Source: Schoenoplectus triqueter (taxonomy: Eukaryota; Streptophyta; Magnoliopsida; Poales; Cyperaceae). From it: a stretch of DNA of 30,357 nt. Positions 20,046 to 30,357 of this stretch are shown piece after piece. Location of the stretch: the NCBI GenBank assembly GCA_964058805.1, contig CAXKVV010001963.1, positions 1-30,357 on the forward strand. The letters are read 5' to 3'. The first letter of the stretch is position 1, and every line of letters starts with the position of its first letter. The translations under genes and the position numbers were made by a program. Under the pieces are notes generated by a model. It ran no database searches. It worked only from the letters and a program-made list of their open reading frames with translations, and was not told where the DNA came from.

Positions 20046-21440
20046 AAATAGAAAATAAACTTACGTGCCTCACTATTACCGACAGACCAGGAGATGAAGA
20101 TCACATGTTTTCAGATCCCAACTCTTCAAATGCAAGGCCCCAATGGTGTGATACCTCGAGAATCCGTGTTTGAGATCTCAGAGTAGCAGAACCCCCTCAA
20201 TCGAAGAATTGAGATGCCAAGTAGAAGTCAATAGAAGAAAAATAGCTGAACAATGAGAGGTGATGCAGAATATAAAAGTACAAAATAATGAAATTCTAGA
20301 AATGGTCAAAGTCATTCAAATAAGCATTAGTGATGCTAATACCTCAAAAAAAACAATAAGAACTCCGAGAGAAAACAAAGATAAAGGTAAATAACCTATG
20401 TGCGCAAGAGAGAGCAGACGAGACATGACTCTCAAATAAAAGAAGAGCAAATCATATTCTTTTTCGAAGAGACAAAGTGGATAAAATCTTCAAAGAAGCG
20501 ATAAAAAATGGACTTATCCTACCAACAAGCAAAAGACCAGGTGAGATGGAGAAATACAGTGATTCAAATTACTGTCTTTACCATCGAGTCTTGGGACACC
20601 CGATCGAGGATTGCCGGGTATTTAAAAATTGGGTTGAGAAATAATACATAGAAGGAATAATTAAACTCCCGCAAAGTGTTCTTCAAAACTCGACCCCACA
20701 TGAAGCAAAAGAACAAGAGGAGAGCGTGCGATTCAGAGTATGCACTATCTCACATAACATGATAGATGAAGACTTTGATGATGTGATTGTCTTCAATCTT
20801 AAGTCAATTAAGACTCAACTCCTGAAATTAGGAACCTAAAAAGAAGGAAAGCCAAAAGGAGTCAAGAGTGATCAAAACCCTCTCAAGAAGTTTAAGAAGA
20901 GGAATCTTAAAGAAGTGCATCGCTCAAATTATGTATTGAATGTCAAAACAAAAGATGAGGCAATGCCACTAACTATCACAACGGTGCCTGATAAATACTT
21001 CAAAGACTTGAGTCCAAGGGAGATAAATTAAATACAAATTTTGAAAACCTTCATGGTACCCGTAAAGTTGATATATGTGAAGGACAAACCTATAGTTCAG
21101 AAAACTATCATTTTCTATAAAGTGATTCAACCAGTCCAGGGGAAGACTCTAGTGTTGATTCCTGAGAACGATGGATGATGGAGCAGGAAGACTCAGGCGA
21201 TGAAAAAGATAATGATGTCATTGCTCACTTCTTCGAAAAGAAAACCTATAAGTTGGCACAAAGGACAAATTATCTAAGAGACATGTCAAAACCCGAAACC
21301 AAAACCTTCGCGAGATTATGAAATAATTCCCGAAAGATTATCAAGGGTCCAAAAGGTAAAATGAAGAATACCCGAGAATTAGGTTATGAATCTGATGATA
21401 ATTCACGATTCATCAAGAACTAGTCCCATCGTACGCAGTT
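20046..21440 (+). pseudogene. Ty3/gypsy-type retrotransposon gag remnant
   Basis: Reading from about 20432 (frame starting at 20570 and multiples of three), a single frame gives a gag-like protein interrupted by stops at 20642, 20837 and 21029 but with no frameshift. It includes a KRPGEMEK-type linker, then a zinc knuckle variant C-x2-H-x4-H-x4-C at 20573-20614 (residues YCLYHRVLGHPIEDC), followed by basic, lysine-rich sequence. The linker plus this knuckle resembles gag/pre-protease sequence of plant LTR retrotransposons, where the protein packages element RNA. Upstream, 20170-20340 reads as charged, coiled-coil-like sequence with several stops. I see no protease, reverse transcriptase or integrase. 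The family assignment is by resemblance only. Confidence 0.65.
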
Positions 21441-21479
21441 AATAGTGGAGTGTTAAAAATAAAATGAAAATCTCAATAG

Positions 21480-22535
21480 GTCTAAAAAAACAAAAAAATA
21501 AAATAAAGGTCTCAATATACCCGAAAATCCAAAATCAAAATAAAAACATCTATAGGTCTGAAAACCCAAAATAAGAATAAAGAGCTCAGTAGCACTGAAA
21601 ATCCAAAATCAAAATAAAAATGTTTATAGGTCCGAAAATCTAAAAACAGAATAAAGATCTCCATAAACTCGAAAAACCCAAAAATAGAATAAATATCTTT
21701 ATAGACTCGAAAATCCAAAAATAAAATAAAGTCTCAATATGCCTCTATAGATCCAAAAATTCAAAAATAAAACAAATGCCTCAGTAGGCCCGAAAATCCA
21801 AAAATATGATAAATGTCTCAGTAGGCCCGAAAACACAAAAATATTATAAAAGCCTCAATTTGTCTGAAAAACCAAAATAAGAAAAATCCTTAGTAGGCCC
21901 GAAAACCCAAAACCAAGATAAAAACCTATATAAGCCCAAAAATCCAAAAATATAATAAAAATCTCAATATATCTGAAAACACAAAACCAGAATAAAATCC
22001 TCTATATGCTCGAAAATCCAAAAACATAATAAAGGTCTCAGTATGCTTCTATAGATCCGAAACTAAAGAGCTGAATAAAAACCTCAATAAGCCTAAAAAC
22101 TCAAAAGTAAAATAAATGTCTCAATAGTTTTTAGAAAATTTAAATCAGTATAAAAGTCTCAATAGACCTAAAAAACCCAAAAATAAAATAAAGGTCTCAA
22201 TAGACCCGAAAATCCAAAATCAAAATAAAAGCCTTTATATATCCGAAAACCCAAAATAAGAATAAAGGGCTTAGTAGCCCTGAAAATCCAAAATCAAAAT
22301 CAAAATGTCTATAGGTCCAAAAATCTAAAATCAGAATAAAGATCTCCATAGACTCGAAAAACCCAAGAATAGAATAAATGACTTAATTGACTTGAAAAGT
22401 CAACACCAGAATAAAGACAATATAGGACCGAAAGCCTAAAAATAAAATAAAGATCTCAGATCTGAAAACTCAAAATCAAAATAAAAACCTTTATAGATAC
22501 GAAAACCAAAAAATAAAATAAATACCTCAAAAGAC
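21480..22535. repeat. ~38-bp minisatellite, about 27 units, with higher-order structure
   Basis: The unit is roughly GTCTCAATAGRCCCGAAAA, then TCCAAAAATARAATAAA. Eighteen units separate the GGTCTC at 21508 from that at 22193 (685 bp). The six units from 21508 match the six from 22193 variant by variant, showing a block duplication. Two longer 46-bp variants containing CTCTATAGATCC or TTCTATAGATCC (near 21732 and 22035) are eight units apart. It lies just downstream of the gag remnant. Minisatellites in the non-coding part of plant Ty3/gypsy elements are known, so it may have belonged to that element. Minus-strand open frames here are only repeat translations. Confidence 0.85.
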
Positions 22536-22992
22536 TTTGAAAATTCACGTATCGCCGCATCCACACTCATGCAACATAGATGTGATCTAAATGAGCTTTT
22601 TGAAATCCGAATCCGGCTATATGTGATTCGGTTGGATTTAGAGTATGTTAAGTAAAATTTTATGTCAGCTTATAAAATTAATAATTATTTAAATTGATAT
22701 TTTTAAATAGAATGAAATTATCATAATTAGTTTTTTTGCTCATATAATTTATCAAATAAATTATCAAATTTAAATAATTATTTAAATTTACTTATTCTTT
22801 AATCTCTGCATCCTAAAGTTTAATTAAAGATTTACTGAAACTCGAATTCGAAACAGATTTACTGAAACTCGAATTCTCTCGCCATTTCTCTTTGTTTTTT
22901 CTTGTTTCTTCCCTGCGATCAGCGACTCTAACCCTAAGGGCCTAAGCTTAGATCCCTTCTTTCTTCTGCTTTTCATCTTGCATTTCCACGCC
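22536..22992 (+). promoter_or_regulatory. Promoter and 5' leader of the RBM42-like gene, with telo-box
   Basis: This interval separates the minisatellite from the start codon. A telo-box AACCCTAA lies at 22930-22937, an element common in plant promoters and leaders of translation and RNA-processing genes. A 22-bp direct repeat (22828-22849 and 22855-22876, containing ACTGAAACTCGAATTC) sits upstream, and a pyrimidine-rich stretch (22877-22915) suggests leader sequence. The AT-rich region 22690-22800 contains overlapping inverted AATTATTTAAAT motifs. I cannot fix the transcription start. Confidence 0.55.
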
Positions 22993-25328
22993 ATGTCGCG
23001 GGAACAAGCGAGCAGTAGCGGCGCTGGTGCCGGTGGTGTGTACAACCCGCCTGGGACAATATCAAGCTCGTTCACCTATTTCCCGGTACCTTTTCATCTC
23101 CAGCATAGCAATCCCGCCTCGGTAGCTACGCCTCCACGGCCTTATGCGGTACCTACCCCGGTACCAAATCCTACCTATGTGAATACGAGCGTCGCTCCAG
23201 CGGGTGCTGCCTTCACCCCGTTACCCCAATTACACCAGGTATTTCTTACTTGCTCTTTTTCCTTTTGTATTTCTTTTTAATTGCTATTGACATTGTGTAA
23301 AATTAGGAATCTGGAGAAGATTGTACTGAGTTTGCTATTTTACTTCACGTTCTGGAAGTCAATTTGAGTTATTGTCTTGATTGCCCGTTTTGAGTTTTGT
23401 CATCATGGCGAAAAAAAATCGCCAAGTATTAATAGTTCGAAATTTGAACTTCTATTTGAACAATTAAAGCAAATTTACTGCTGTTTCCAGTTTCCAGTTA
23501 ATGTATCCTGAGGAAATCTATAACTGATCAACAGTTGTTGCTGGTTATAGTAGTTAGGGTCATATTGCATTTTCAATTCTATAACCCATAACTTACTGTG
23601 AAGGTTGCTTTGAGAAACCAGACAAATCACAGATAGCTCCTCATATAACTGTATAACAGTGCCCTGATATTCACCTTTCTTCTGAATGCTATTTACATTG
23701 TGTACTTTAAAGGGGATAGTTGTGATAGTTTAATGGTTTTCTAGATGCATAAACTTCCTCAATTTTCTATTCTCTGAAAGTTCTTTTGGTCCATGGCTTG
23801 GTTGTAGGCACATCAGCTTTTTCAGAGGGACGCACAGACAATCACACCAGAAGCATTAGAGAGTGTGAAGGCAGCACTGGCAAACAGCGAAGTGGAGCAC
23901 AAGGCTGATGCCAAGAAGAAGGCAGTCCCACGTAAGGCTGCAGGCCAGACGTGGGAGGACCCCACTCTTGCTGAATGGCCAGAGAGTGAGTACATGCCCA
24001 TCTTTTATATACCTTTTGTACCAGCTATTGCTATCCATGCCCATTGTTTCAGAAAAGATGGTTTTTTTTTGTCTTTCCTATTATGGCAGGATTTTGTATT
24101 GGCTTGCTTATAGTGGATTCTTTAAGGCAAGTTTGTACTGTAGTAATCTCTATGGGAACAGACGTTGTTTGTCTGTAGATCTCACAAAATTTTGGTTCTG
24201 AAGTACAACTCAACCATCCTTATCCAGAGAATCACAACTCAACCATCCTTATCCATAATCACAGAAAATCTTGCAATTCTAAAGTGTAGACAGCTTGAGC
24301 TACGATCCTGAGAACTTTGAGTTGTCAAACAACCTGAACTTGAGGTTACTGGAAACAGGTGGCCTAGATCTTAAGTGAACTGTTACTTACATGGGCTAAA
24401 TCCAGTTGACCAGATGTGAACCTGGTTTAATCTGACATATGAAACCTTGTTTGCCTCTTCTGTGTATTGGATTTTAATCATTTTCACTCTTGGCAGTGCA
24501 GCTCAATATTAATTTTTTTTTATCCGTCTTTCTTATTAATTCTGTCTTATACAGATGATTTCAGATTATTTTGTGGAGATCTGGGAAATGAAGTCAATGA
24601 TGATGTTCTTACAAAGGCCTTCTCGCGGTTTCCCTCCTTCAACATGGCCAGAGTGGGTTCCCCCTTCCCCCATCTCTTCCACATGTATCTTCTTATTACT
24701 ATGCTTTTCCATTTCCATAGGTTGTTTAATATTCTGATAATTTATTGTAGGTTATAAGAGATAAGAGGACTGGGAAAACCAAAGGGTATGGATTTGTTAG
24801 TTTCTCCAACCCTTCAGACCTTGCTGCTGCTATTAAAGAAATGAATGGTCAGTATACAATCTTATTTTTATTTGTTTGGTATCTTCTATTCATATTAAAA
24901 ACAGGTCAAAAGTAGCAACATATGATGTCTTCTGCTATTCTGGTTTGGTGATGATGATCCTCGTTTACCTGAATTTTGTTAATGAAAATGGCTTGGTTCA
25001 GGAACTCTACATGAAGTTCTTAAAAAAATCATGCATTTGCTGAATTTTGATTTTAGAGATATATTCTAACTTGTCTTTTTATACTTGTCATTAGGAAAAT
25101 ATGTTGGTAACAGACCTATCAAGCTGCGCAAGAGCAACTGGAAGGAGAGGACTGATGCGGAGGCTCTGGAGAGACACAAGGTAACTTGTTTTTTTTATTA
25201 TCATTAATAACAATCTTTTTCTGTTCATTTAAGCATTCATTGTGCTTATATTCTTATCTTAATGTCATTTCTAGAATCACCCCCAGAAGAAACAGAAGAT
25301 ACAAAAGAAGAGTATTCTGCACAAGTGA
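22993..25328 (+). CDS. RBM42-type RRM RNA-binding protein, six exons
   Basis: The exons 22993-23238, 23808-23985, 24555-24652, 24751-24847, 25095-25180 and 25275-25328 join in frame to 252 codons plus TGA. Every intron is GT-AG, with phases 0, 1, 0, 1, 0. The first ATG in good position is at 22993; upstream in-frame TTG is not used. Residues 1-82 are a proline/alanine-rich low-complexity region. About 83-141 form a charged helix-like region ending in a WEDPTLAEWPE motif typical of plant and animal RBM42. Residues 142-220 are one RRM, with RNP2 LFCGDL (146-151) and RNP1 KGYGFVSF (185-192). A lysine-rich tail ends KKSILHK. RBM42 proteins are nuclear RNA-binding proteins linked to pre-mRNA splicing (the human one is seen with the tri-snRNP) and to stress responses. 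All key RRM residues are intact, so it should be functional. It is the only gene in the window. Confidence 0.93.
24205..24255 (+). repeat. Tandem duplication in intron 2
   Basis: A 22-bp block beginning ACAACTCAACCATCC occurs at 24205-24226 and 24234-24255, period 29 bp. It lies far from both splice sites. Confidence 0.9.
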
Positions 25329-25640
25329 GGCGGGTGACAGCCAAATTTGCTGAACTACTTCTGTGGGGTAATAGGATCTTCAAATGGTGATTAGAGACGT
25401 TGAGTAACTACACAGAAATTGCAACTCTGATAGAAGAATATCGTGATATAGAAAACCTAGAACACATAATCACAAGATTTTAGTTGTTTGAGTAATGACT
25501 TCCCCTCTTGCAATCAGGATAAATTCTGCTACTCTTGTAGACAAGTAGTTTCTCTTCTTGTTGAATAGTCTTCTCCTTCCTGTCTTGTAGACAAGTAGTT
25601 TCTGTTATTTCATTCTGCAGTCTTGTAAATCAATATGTGG
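25329..25640 (+). other. Probable 3' UTR of the RBM42-like gene
   Basis: TG-rich and T-rich sequence after the stop codon fits a plant 3' UTR. It contains a perfect 21-bp direct repeat at 25533-25553 and 25583-25603 (50-bp step), each holding the dyad CTTGT-AG-ACAAG. A TGTAAATCAAT motif near 25624 could serve as a poly(A) signal region, but no canonical AATAAA is evident. Confidence 0.5.
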
Positions 25641-26377
25641 GCTTGTTGCCATAAATTAGAAGAAAAACAGTGAAGGACAAAATGAGATACAATTTTACAT
25701 CCCTCCGGGCTTCAACGCACAGAGCGGAGTAAACTTGTAGAACCGTATGGCATGGCAAATTCCAGCATGTCAGCAAGAGGTTCCCTTTTACCAGATAGAT
25801 ATCTATGGGCATAGATTATGTTTTTTTACAGCAATCATGAGGTTACGACTTACGACAGCATTTGTGTTATAGTGTAAAATTACTGCGCCAATAAAGATGA
25901 ATATTAATTAGGAATTAATCCCTAACTCATTAGACGTTGTAACATGCTTGTCGTCTACTCAGCTTGTAGGTATTGACACTACAAAGACAAAGTTGATGCA
26001 TTTAATAAGAGCAATTATATCAAATTCAGTTTCATATTAACTTTTCAGCTCGTGCTAAAAAAGTTGCGCACAGTGAAAGGCACTAATTCTCAAACGTAAA
26101 ACGATGCAGAGCTTATTTTAACGGAATAAATCAACCAAGAATTTGAAAATTTTAAAAGCTGAACTCGTGAAACAATTTCTAGACTCTTCAAAATATAGCT
26201 TTGTTCTCATAACAGGCTAAAAAAAGCACTGTAAAAATTGCAAGTCCTCACCTGACCCGGGCTTGACACACAAATACTCAAATAGAACACAGCACTTCAG
26301 ATACAAAACAGATAAAAACTCGCCAAAAACAAACAAGTTCTCAACAGCACGGACGAACAAACTTCCAGGCTGCACTT
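25641..26377. other. Intergenic, no gene seen
   Basis: Unique-looking, moderately AT-rich sequence. A 60-codon minus-strand frame (25630-25812) matches nothing I recognise and has no supporting signals. I see no repeats of note. Confidence 0.5.
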
Positions 26378-26683
26378 GTACGTTTGGATCATGCAAAGAA
26401 TTATTAATAGAGGAATTAAAAATAACAAATAAAAATAGTAAAAAATAATAATTTGTAGATAAGTGTTAATCTGAATGATAGAAATATCAATGTATGTTTA
26501 AAATAATAGTTGTTTAAAATGATAAAAATGTTGGAACGTGAGCTATTTCTTCTCTCACTCAGAATAATAGAATAATAACTATCTCACTATTATGAAATAT
26601 TATATTTATATTTGAATGTACCACTGTTATTTCTATTATAAGAACAACAACTATTTTGCTATTCCTGATACATCCAAACACAA
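26378..26683. mobile_element. Candidate MITE, ~306 bp
   Basis: The left end GTACGTTTGGATCATGC faces the right end TACATCCAAACACAAC, giving an imperfect inverted repeat around GTTTGGAT. The interior is AT-rich with no coding capacity. The G(T)GTTTGGAT terminus is common among small plant DNA transposons. No clear target-site duplication could be read, so boundaries are approximate. Confidence 0.4.
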
Positions 26684-26783
26684 CGCGTGACCACCCCTCA
26701 AAGTAATGACATCACCCCTTTATTTCTAGTGTTCTCTTAATAAAAGATACTATAACATCCTAGAAATATTTTCTTTTATATAA

Positions 26784-27357
26784 AGGAAAAATCATCATTT
26801 GATTCTGAACTTAAAAAATCAATTAGTCCTTAAACTTATTATAATATATAATTGGTTCTTAAAATTTTTAAAAAAACATCAACAGGGTCTTTGAACTACT
26901 TTAAAAAAATCAAATTCGTTCCTAAACTTCAAAATACACAATATTAATCCTTAACTTTTCAATACAAAAACTAATTTATTCACTCAACTGTTAAAAAATC
27001 TAAACTGATCTTAAAATTTATTTTTATATTTTATTTTATTTTTTTATTTTCTAAATTTAAATAAATAGAAATAAATATATTCTATTAAGAAAAATTGCCG
27101 GGTCGCCAGCCGGATTTCAGATGGATCGGTATTGGTCTTTTCATGTCTCGATCAGTTTGAGTCGGATCTGGTCGGGTTTCAAACTTATATCATTTGGATT
27201 CCAGTCACTTGGTGTACTTTAAAGTTTAAAAACTATTTTTTTTTAAATTAGTTTAAAGACCGTTTAATATATTTTTTAAATATTTAAGGACTAACTTGAT
27301 ACAGTTTAAGGACTAAATTATTTTTTTAAGTTCAGAAACCAAACGATTAATTTTCCA
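26784..27357. mobile_element. MITE-like element, ~573 bp, long imperfect TIRs
   Basis: The left end (GGAAAAATCATCATTTGATT, then CTGAACTTAAAAAA and TTAGTCCTTAAACT) mirrors the right end (reversed GGAAAATTAATCGTTTGGTT, then CTGAACTTAAAAAA and TTAGTCCTTAAACT), over about 65-70 bp. Flanks TTTATATAA and ATTATATAC agree in 7 of 9 bases, a possible old 9-bp target-site duplication. The middle (27100-27190) is GC-richer, with CGGGTCG and GGATCTGGTCGGG motifs. There is no open frame; it is non-autonomous. Confidence 0.65.
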
Positions 27358-27529
27358 TTATATACATTTTTGTTATGTTGAATACTTTTATACTAAAATG
27401 AGTCCGATCCACAAACTCCGCAAATATGATACGTAACGTAATGGTTTCAGGAACTAAACCTGACTCACTAACACAACGAGGGGACAGTTGGGATAAATAC
27501 CACTTCAGATCTAACTACATTATCAAGCA

Positions 27530-27690
27530 TCAAATCGGAAAGAAAAAGTGGGGGAAGTTTTGGATAAATGGAACGGAAAAAAAAACAACTTCAATTAAAC
27601 TTAGTTAATTTTCCAAGATTAACTAGCTAGCTTTGGCAGGTGTTTGTTGGCCACTCCTGAATAATGACACCTAAACTAGGCCGAGATTTG
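27530..27690 (+). repeat. Triplicated ~140-bp repeat, copy 1
   Basis: It shares, in order, a GTGGGGGAAGTTTTGGATAA-type block, TTAATTTTCCAAGATTAACT, AGCTAGCTTTGGCAG and TTGTTGGCCACTCCT with copies 2 and 3. A fragment (TTCCAAGATTAGCTAGTTA) repeats at about 27701-27719. Confidence 0.7.
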
Positions 27691-27832
27691 TAATTTAATC
27701 TTCCAAGATTAGCTAGTTATTGTTTTTAAAAAAATAGGGCTCACATACACATATTGTTTTTTTATATGTTATTCTAAGAATTTGATCCTGTCCACTACGT
27801 AGAGAAGTGAGACTCATTACCGTCAGTACTAG

Positions 27833-28691
27833 CATGGGTGGAGAGAAGGAAGAATTGGGAGGTGCTTGACATCCCTAATGTTCCCTAAAGTATTTATTAA
27901 GTATATAATTTTTAATTAAAATTTTAGTAATATATATAGATTGGTCTCCTTTAAAATTATATATTGATTGTTAAGTTATTAATTGTATATTGATTGTTAA
28001 GCTATTGTTTTAGTAAATTATAAGCTGATAAGATAAATTATTATAATTTATTTATCTCCCATTTATAATTTTTTATTCATAATTATATTAATTGTTGTAA
28101 TTTTTTATTTGTATCATATTCACTAATTTATTCGTTTAAAAATATTTTATGTTCAAAAGTTCTTATTTGATATATTTAATTTATTCTTCACTTTTGAGAA
28201 TTAAGCTGGATTACTTTTAGATTTTTCATGTCATAATTTTATGTTGAAATCAAGATTTTCTTAAAAATCCTTCGTTATCAATATCTTTTGGCTACCAATA
28301 AACTTGTTATTTAATTATATATTTTATAATAGTTTCCATTTAAAATTTTATTTTTTATTTAATTTCTAAATCATAAGGTTAGTGACATACAACCATATTG
28401 ATTAGACTTTTATATTAAAAAATGCGGCTAACATCAATAATTAGTATAACACAAAAAAATATGTCATGGGGCTTGATGATGTTATCATTATCACTAATAA
28501 TGAATATTAAATTTAAAATTTGTACTTTATTATATTTTTATATTATTTTTCTATAATAATATTTATAATATTATTTTCTACTTTATTTAAAATTTCTGTA
28601 ATAATGTTATCATTATCGCTAATAATATTGATAATATTATTGTGATTTTGGCCCCTCTATTTAAAAATTCTGACTCTGCCTCTGCCCATAT
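27833..28691. mobile_element. Candidate hAT-like non-autonomous transposon, ~859 bp
   Basis: GTACTAG flanks both sides (27826-27832 and 28692-28698), a 7- to 8-bp target-site duplication as expected for hAT elements. The left end CATGGGTGGAGAGAAGGAAG faces the right end which, reversed, reads ATATGGGCAGAGGCAGAGTC; both then continue GAATT. The right end also carries a GGCCCCTCTATTTAAAAATT block like common plant transposon ends. The interior is AT-rich with direct repeats (27961-28012; GTTATCATTATCRCTAATAA near 28481 and 28605). No transposase is present. Confidence 0.55.
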
Positions 28692-28799
28692 GTACTAGGC
28701 CCGTGGTTTAGATTAGCTAGTTAATTAATAATTAGAGAACTCAGTTTAGAAGATTTTCTTGTCGACTCCCCCAAAATCTACTAATCTAGTCATCTATCA

Positions 28800-28940
28800 A
28801 CTTCTAACTAATATGGAAAAGTGAGGAAGTTTTGAATAATGCCAAAGATAAACTAAGATGAATATTCCAAAATTAAGTAGCTTGCCTGTTTTTGCAGCTT
28901 TTGTTGATGACCACTCTTAGTTAAATCTTATAGACCTGTC
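28800..28940 (+). repeat. Triplicated ~140-bp repeat, copy 2
   Basis: It aligns with copy 1 (GGAAGTTTTGAATAATG, ATTCCAAAATTAAGTAGCTT, TTGTTGATGACCACTCT) and is in tandem with copy 3 at a period of about 147 bp. Confidence 0.7.
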
Positions 28941-29090
28941 AGTTTCAAATTAGGAACAAAGAAGTGGGAAATTTAGAATAATGCCAATTAAACTAATTTC
29001 AGATTCCGTTAATTTCCCAATACTATACTAGCTAGCCTTAATTACAGTTCTTGTTGATGGCAACTAAACATTGGAACATTGGATAAACAT
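28941..29090 (+). repeat. Triplicated ~140-bp repeat, copy 3
   Basis: It contains GGGAAATTTAGAATAATGCC, TTAATTTCCCAATACT, CTAGCTAGCCTTAATTACAG and TTGTTGATGGCAACTAAAC, matching copies 1 and 2. Confidence 0.7.
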
Positions 29091-30250
29091 AAACATAAAG
29101 GCAAGCAAAGACAAAACATATTGATCATCAGCTTGAAATTTTGTCTCCGATGTGTAAATACCATTTAGAGACGTGTCATTAAATGGGCTATTACCTCGTA
29201 ATTTGTCGATTTGTGAGCTTGACTCTATCTTAATTATGAATGTTAGTTGTAGATTGAGCTAGAATTTCGTGGTTTCGTTAACTTGTTTATCTAATTATCT
29301 TAATCCATGTCAATCGTATCAAATTAGATTGCCCCCGCCGGACAATAAATTTTAATTTCTATTTTTTTTTCTGATACAGGTCTTAATAGAGAAGGAATCC
29401 AGTGGCCCCAATTTAGTGGTATCGAATGCGACCAACTTACTTTTTAATTTATATTTTAAATTTTAATCTTTAAATTTCAAATTCAAACCGTTAAATTTGT
29501 TCAATTATGAATACAAAATCTTGTATGATAATTTTTCTTGTAGGAGTTTTTATAAATAATTTCAACAAATAATTATTCATTATTTTCAATAACTTTCATG
29601 GACTAGATTATAAAAAGTGTTTTAATTAATAATTATCCACTTTATCCATTTACCAAATCTTAATAAATAGGTTGGGACAAAACTAATATTTAATGATTAA
29701 ATATATTAAAGGATATAGGTATCTTTGTTACTTAGACAAGATGATCTTTGCTAATCGAATCTTCTACGAATTTGTAAACAACCAACATAAGTCAACAATA
29801 CATAAGTAACATCAGGAACTAAAGGCGACAAAAAAGAAAATATAGCGCACTAAATTATCAACAAAAGATAATATTTGACATATATTTTATTTCAAGAATA
29901 AAATATCATAACTTAAAAATTCAATTATTTTAAGCATTTTTTGTTGGAATTAAAGTCACAATTTTTCTGACGTATATTTTATTGAAAATATATTATTTAC
30001 AAAAAAGATAAAATTTGACATATATATTTTTTAACAACCATCTGATTTTAAAATATATAATTTGCCAATAAGAATCGTGAGTTTCATATAGACAAAAATG
30101 AATTGTTTTCAAGAATATAAAATTAGTTTATTACAAGATTCTGATATGTGGTGATCGAATTGTACCACCGAATTGTATATCTTTTACTTTCTTGAACGAG
30201 AAAACAATTGATTTTAAATTTTCAAAGAGTTATATGCAGGTTGTTATTTT
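29091..30250. other. AT-rich intergenic DNA, no gene seen
   Basis: I see no coding region, RNA gene or clear transposon. TTTGACATATATTTTAT-type motifs recur near 29875, 29970 and 30015. Confidence 0.5.
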
Positions 30251-30252
30251 TT

Positions 30253-30357
30253 AGACATGGCAATAAGACGGTTCAGATTGGGTTCAGATTCGAATGGATC
30301 AGATTAAGTTTGTTTGATTTTTTAGAAGAAATCAGATGATATCGGGTTGGATTAATT
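30253..30357. mobile_element. Possible start of a DNA transposon, cut by the window end
   Basis: TAGACATGGCAATAAGACGG followed by GGTTCAGATTCGAATGGATC resembles the terminal sequence of a common group of plant transposons with GGTTCGGATTCG-rich ends. Only one end is visible, so this is a weak call. Confidence 0.2.

Noticed and set aside
21512..21718. Minus-strand frame rich in Phe/Ile/Asp repeats
   Set aside because: Pure read-through of the ~38-bp minisatellite.
23239..24554. Introns 1 and 2 of the RBM42-like gene are both exactly 569 bp
   Set aside because: Their sequences are unrelated, so the equal length is coincidence.
25630..25812. A 60-codon minus-strand frame downstream of the gene
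   Set aside because: No domain, no splice or promoter context; likely chance.

Overview
This is a repeat-dominated stretch of a flowering-plant nuclear genome. The signs are one intron-containing gene with GT-AG introns and a telo-box in its leader, decayed Ty3/gypsy-type gag sequence, short inverted-repeat (MITE-like) transposons with target-site duplications, an AT-rich ~180-bp satellite, and very high AT outside the gene. The species cannot be named from this sequence; recurring GTGGGNCCCAC-type motifs are compatible with a monocot but do not decide it.

Layout. 1-12.0 kb: no gene, but a set of nested inverted repeats. An outer pair (about 290-1016 and 10714-11450) encloses an inner near-palindrome of about 5.5 kb (2645-8145). 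The inner arms carry their own tandem repeats and meet around a GC-rich 0.3-kb spacer (4913-5215). A 42-bp G-box minisatellite (10409-10675) and a 248-bp tandem duplication (11568-12005) lie on the right. 12.1-12.8 kb: a second, partial copy of the palindrome centre. 12.8-20.05 kb: an AT-rich ~180-bp satellite in alternating A/B monomers (about 360-bp dimers), interrupted by a 2.2-kb repeat-derived insertion and by a 406-bp foldback transposon with a 9-bp target-site duplication. 20.05-22.5 kb: a nonsense-riddled retrotransposon gag remnant followed by a ~38-bp minisatellite with higher-order structure. 22.5-25.6 kb: the only convincing gene, a six-exon RBM42-type RRM protein of 252 residues. 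25.6-30.36 kb: AT-rich intergenic DNA with several small DNA-transposon remnants and a triplicated ~140-bp repeat.

The most unusual signal is in the palindrome centre and its 12.1-kb relative. There are more than twenty short dyads with a nearly constant 11-12 nt core (G-A/T-TCTGTAGTA), flanked by 5-bp inner and 5-bp outer arms, often with one unpaired base at the same place. The arm sequence changes from unit to unit, but the two sides change together (GAACC/GGTTC, GAGTC/GACTC, GAATC/GATTC, AATCT/AGATT, AAACC/GGTTT). This looks like covariation that preserves a hairpin or cruciform while the core stays fixed. Its function is unknown.
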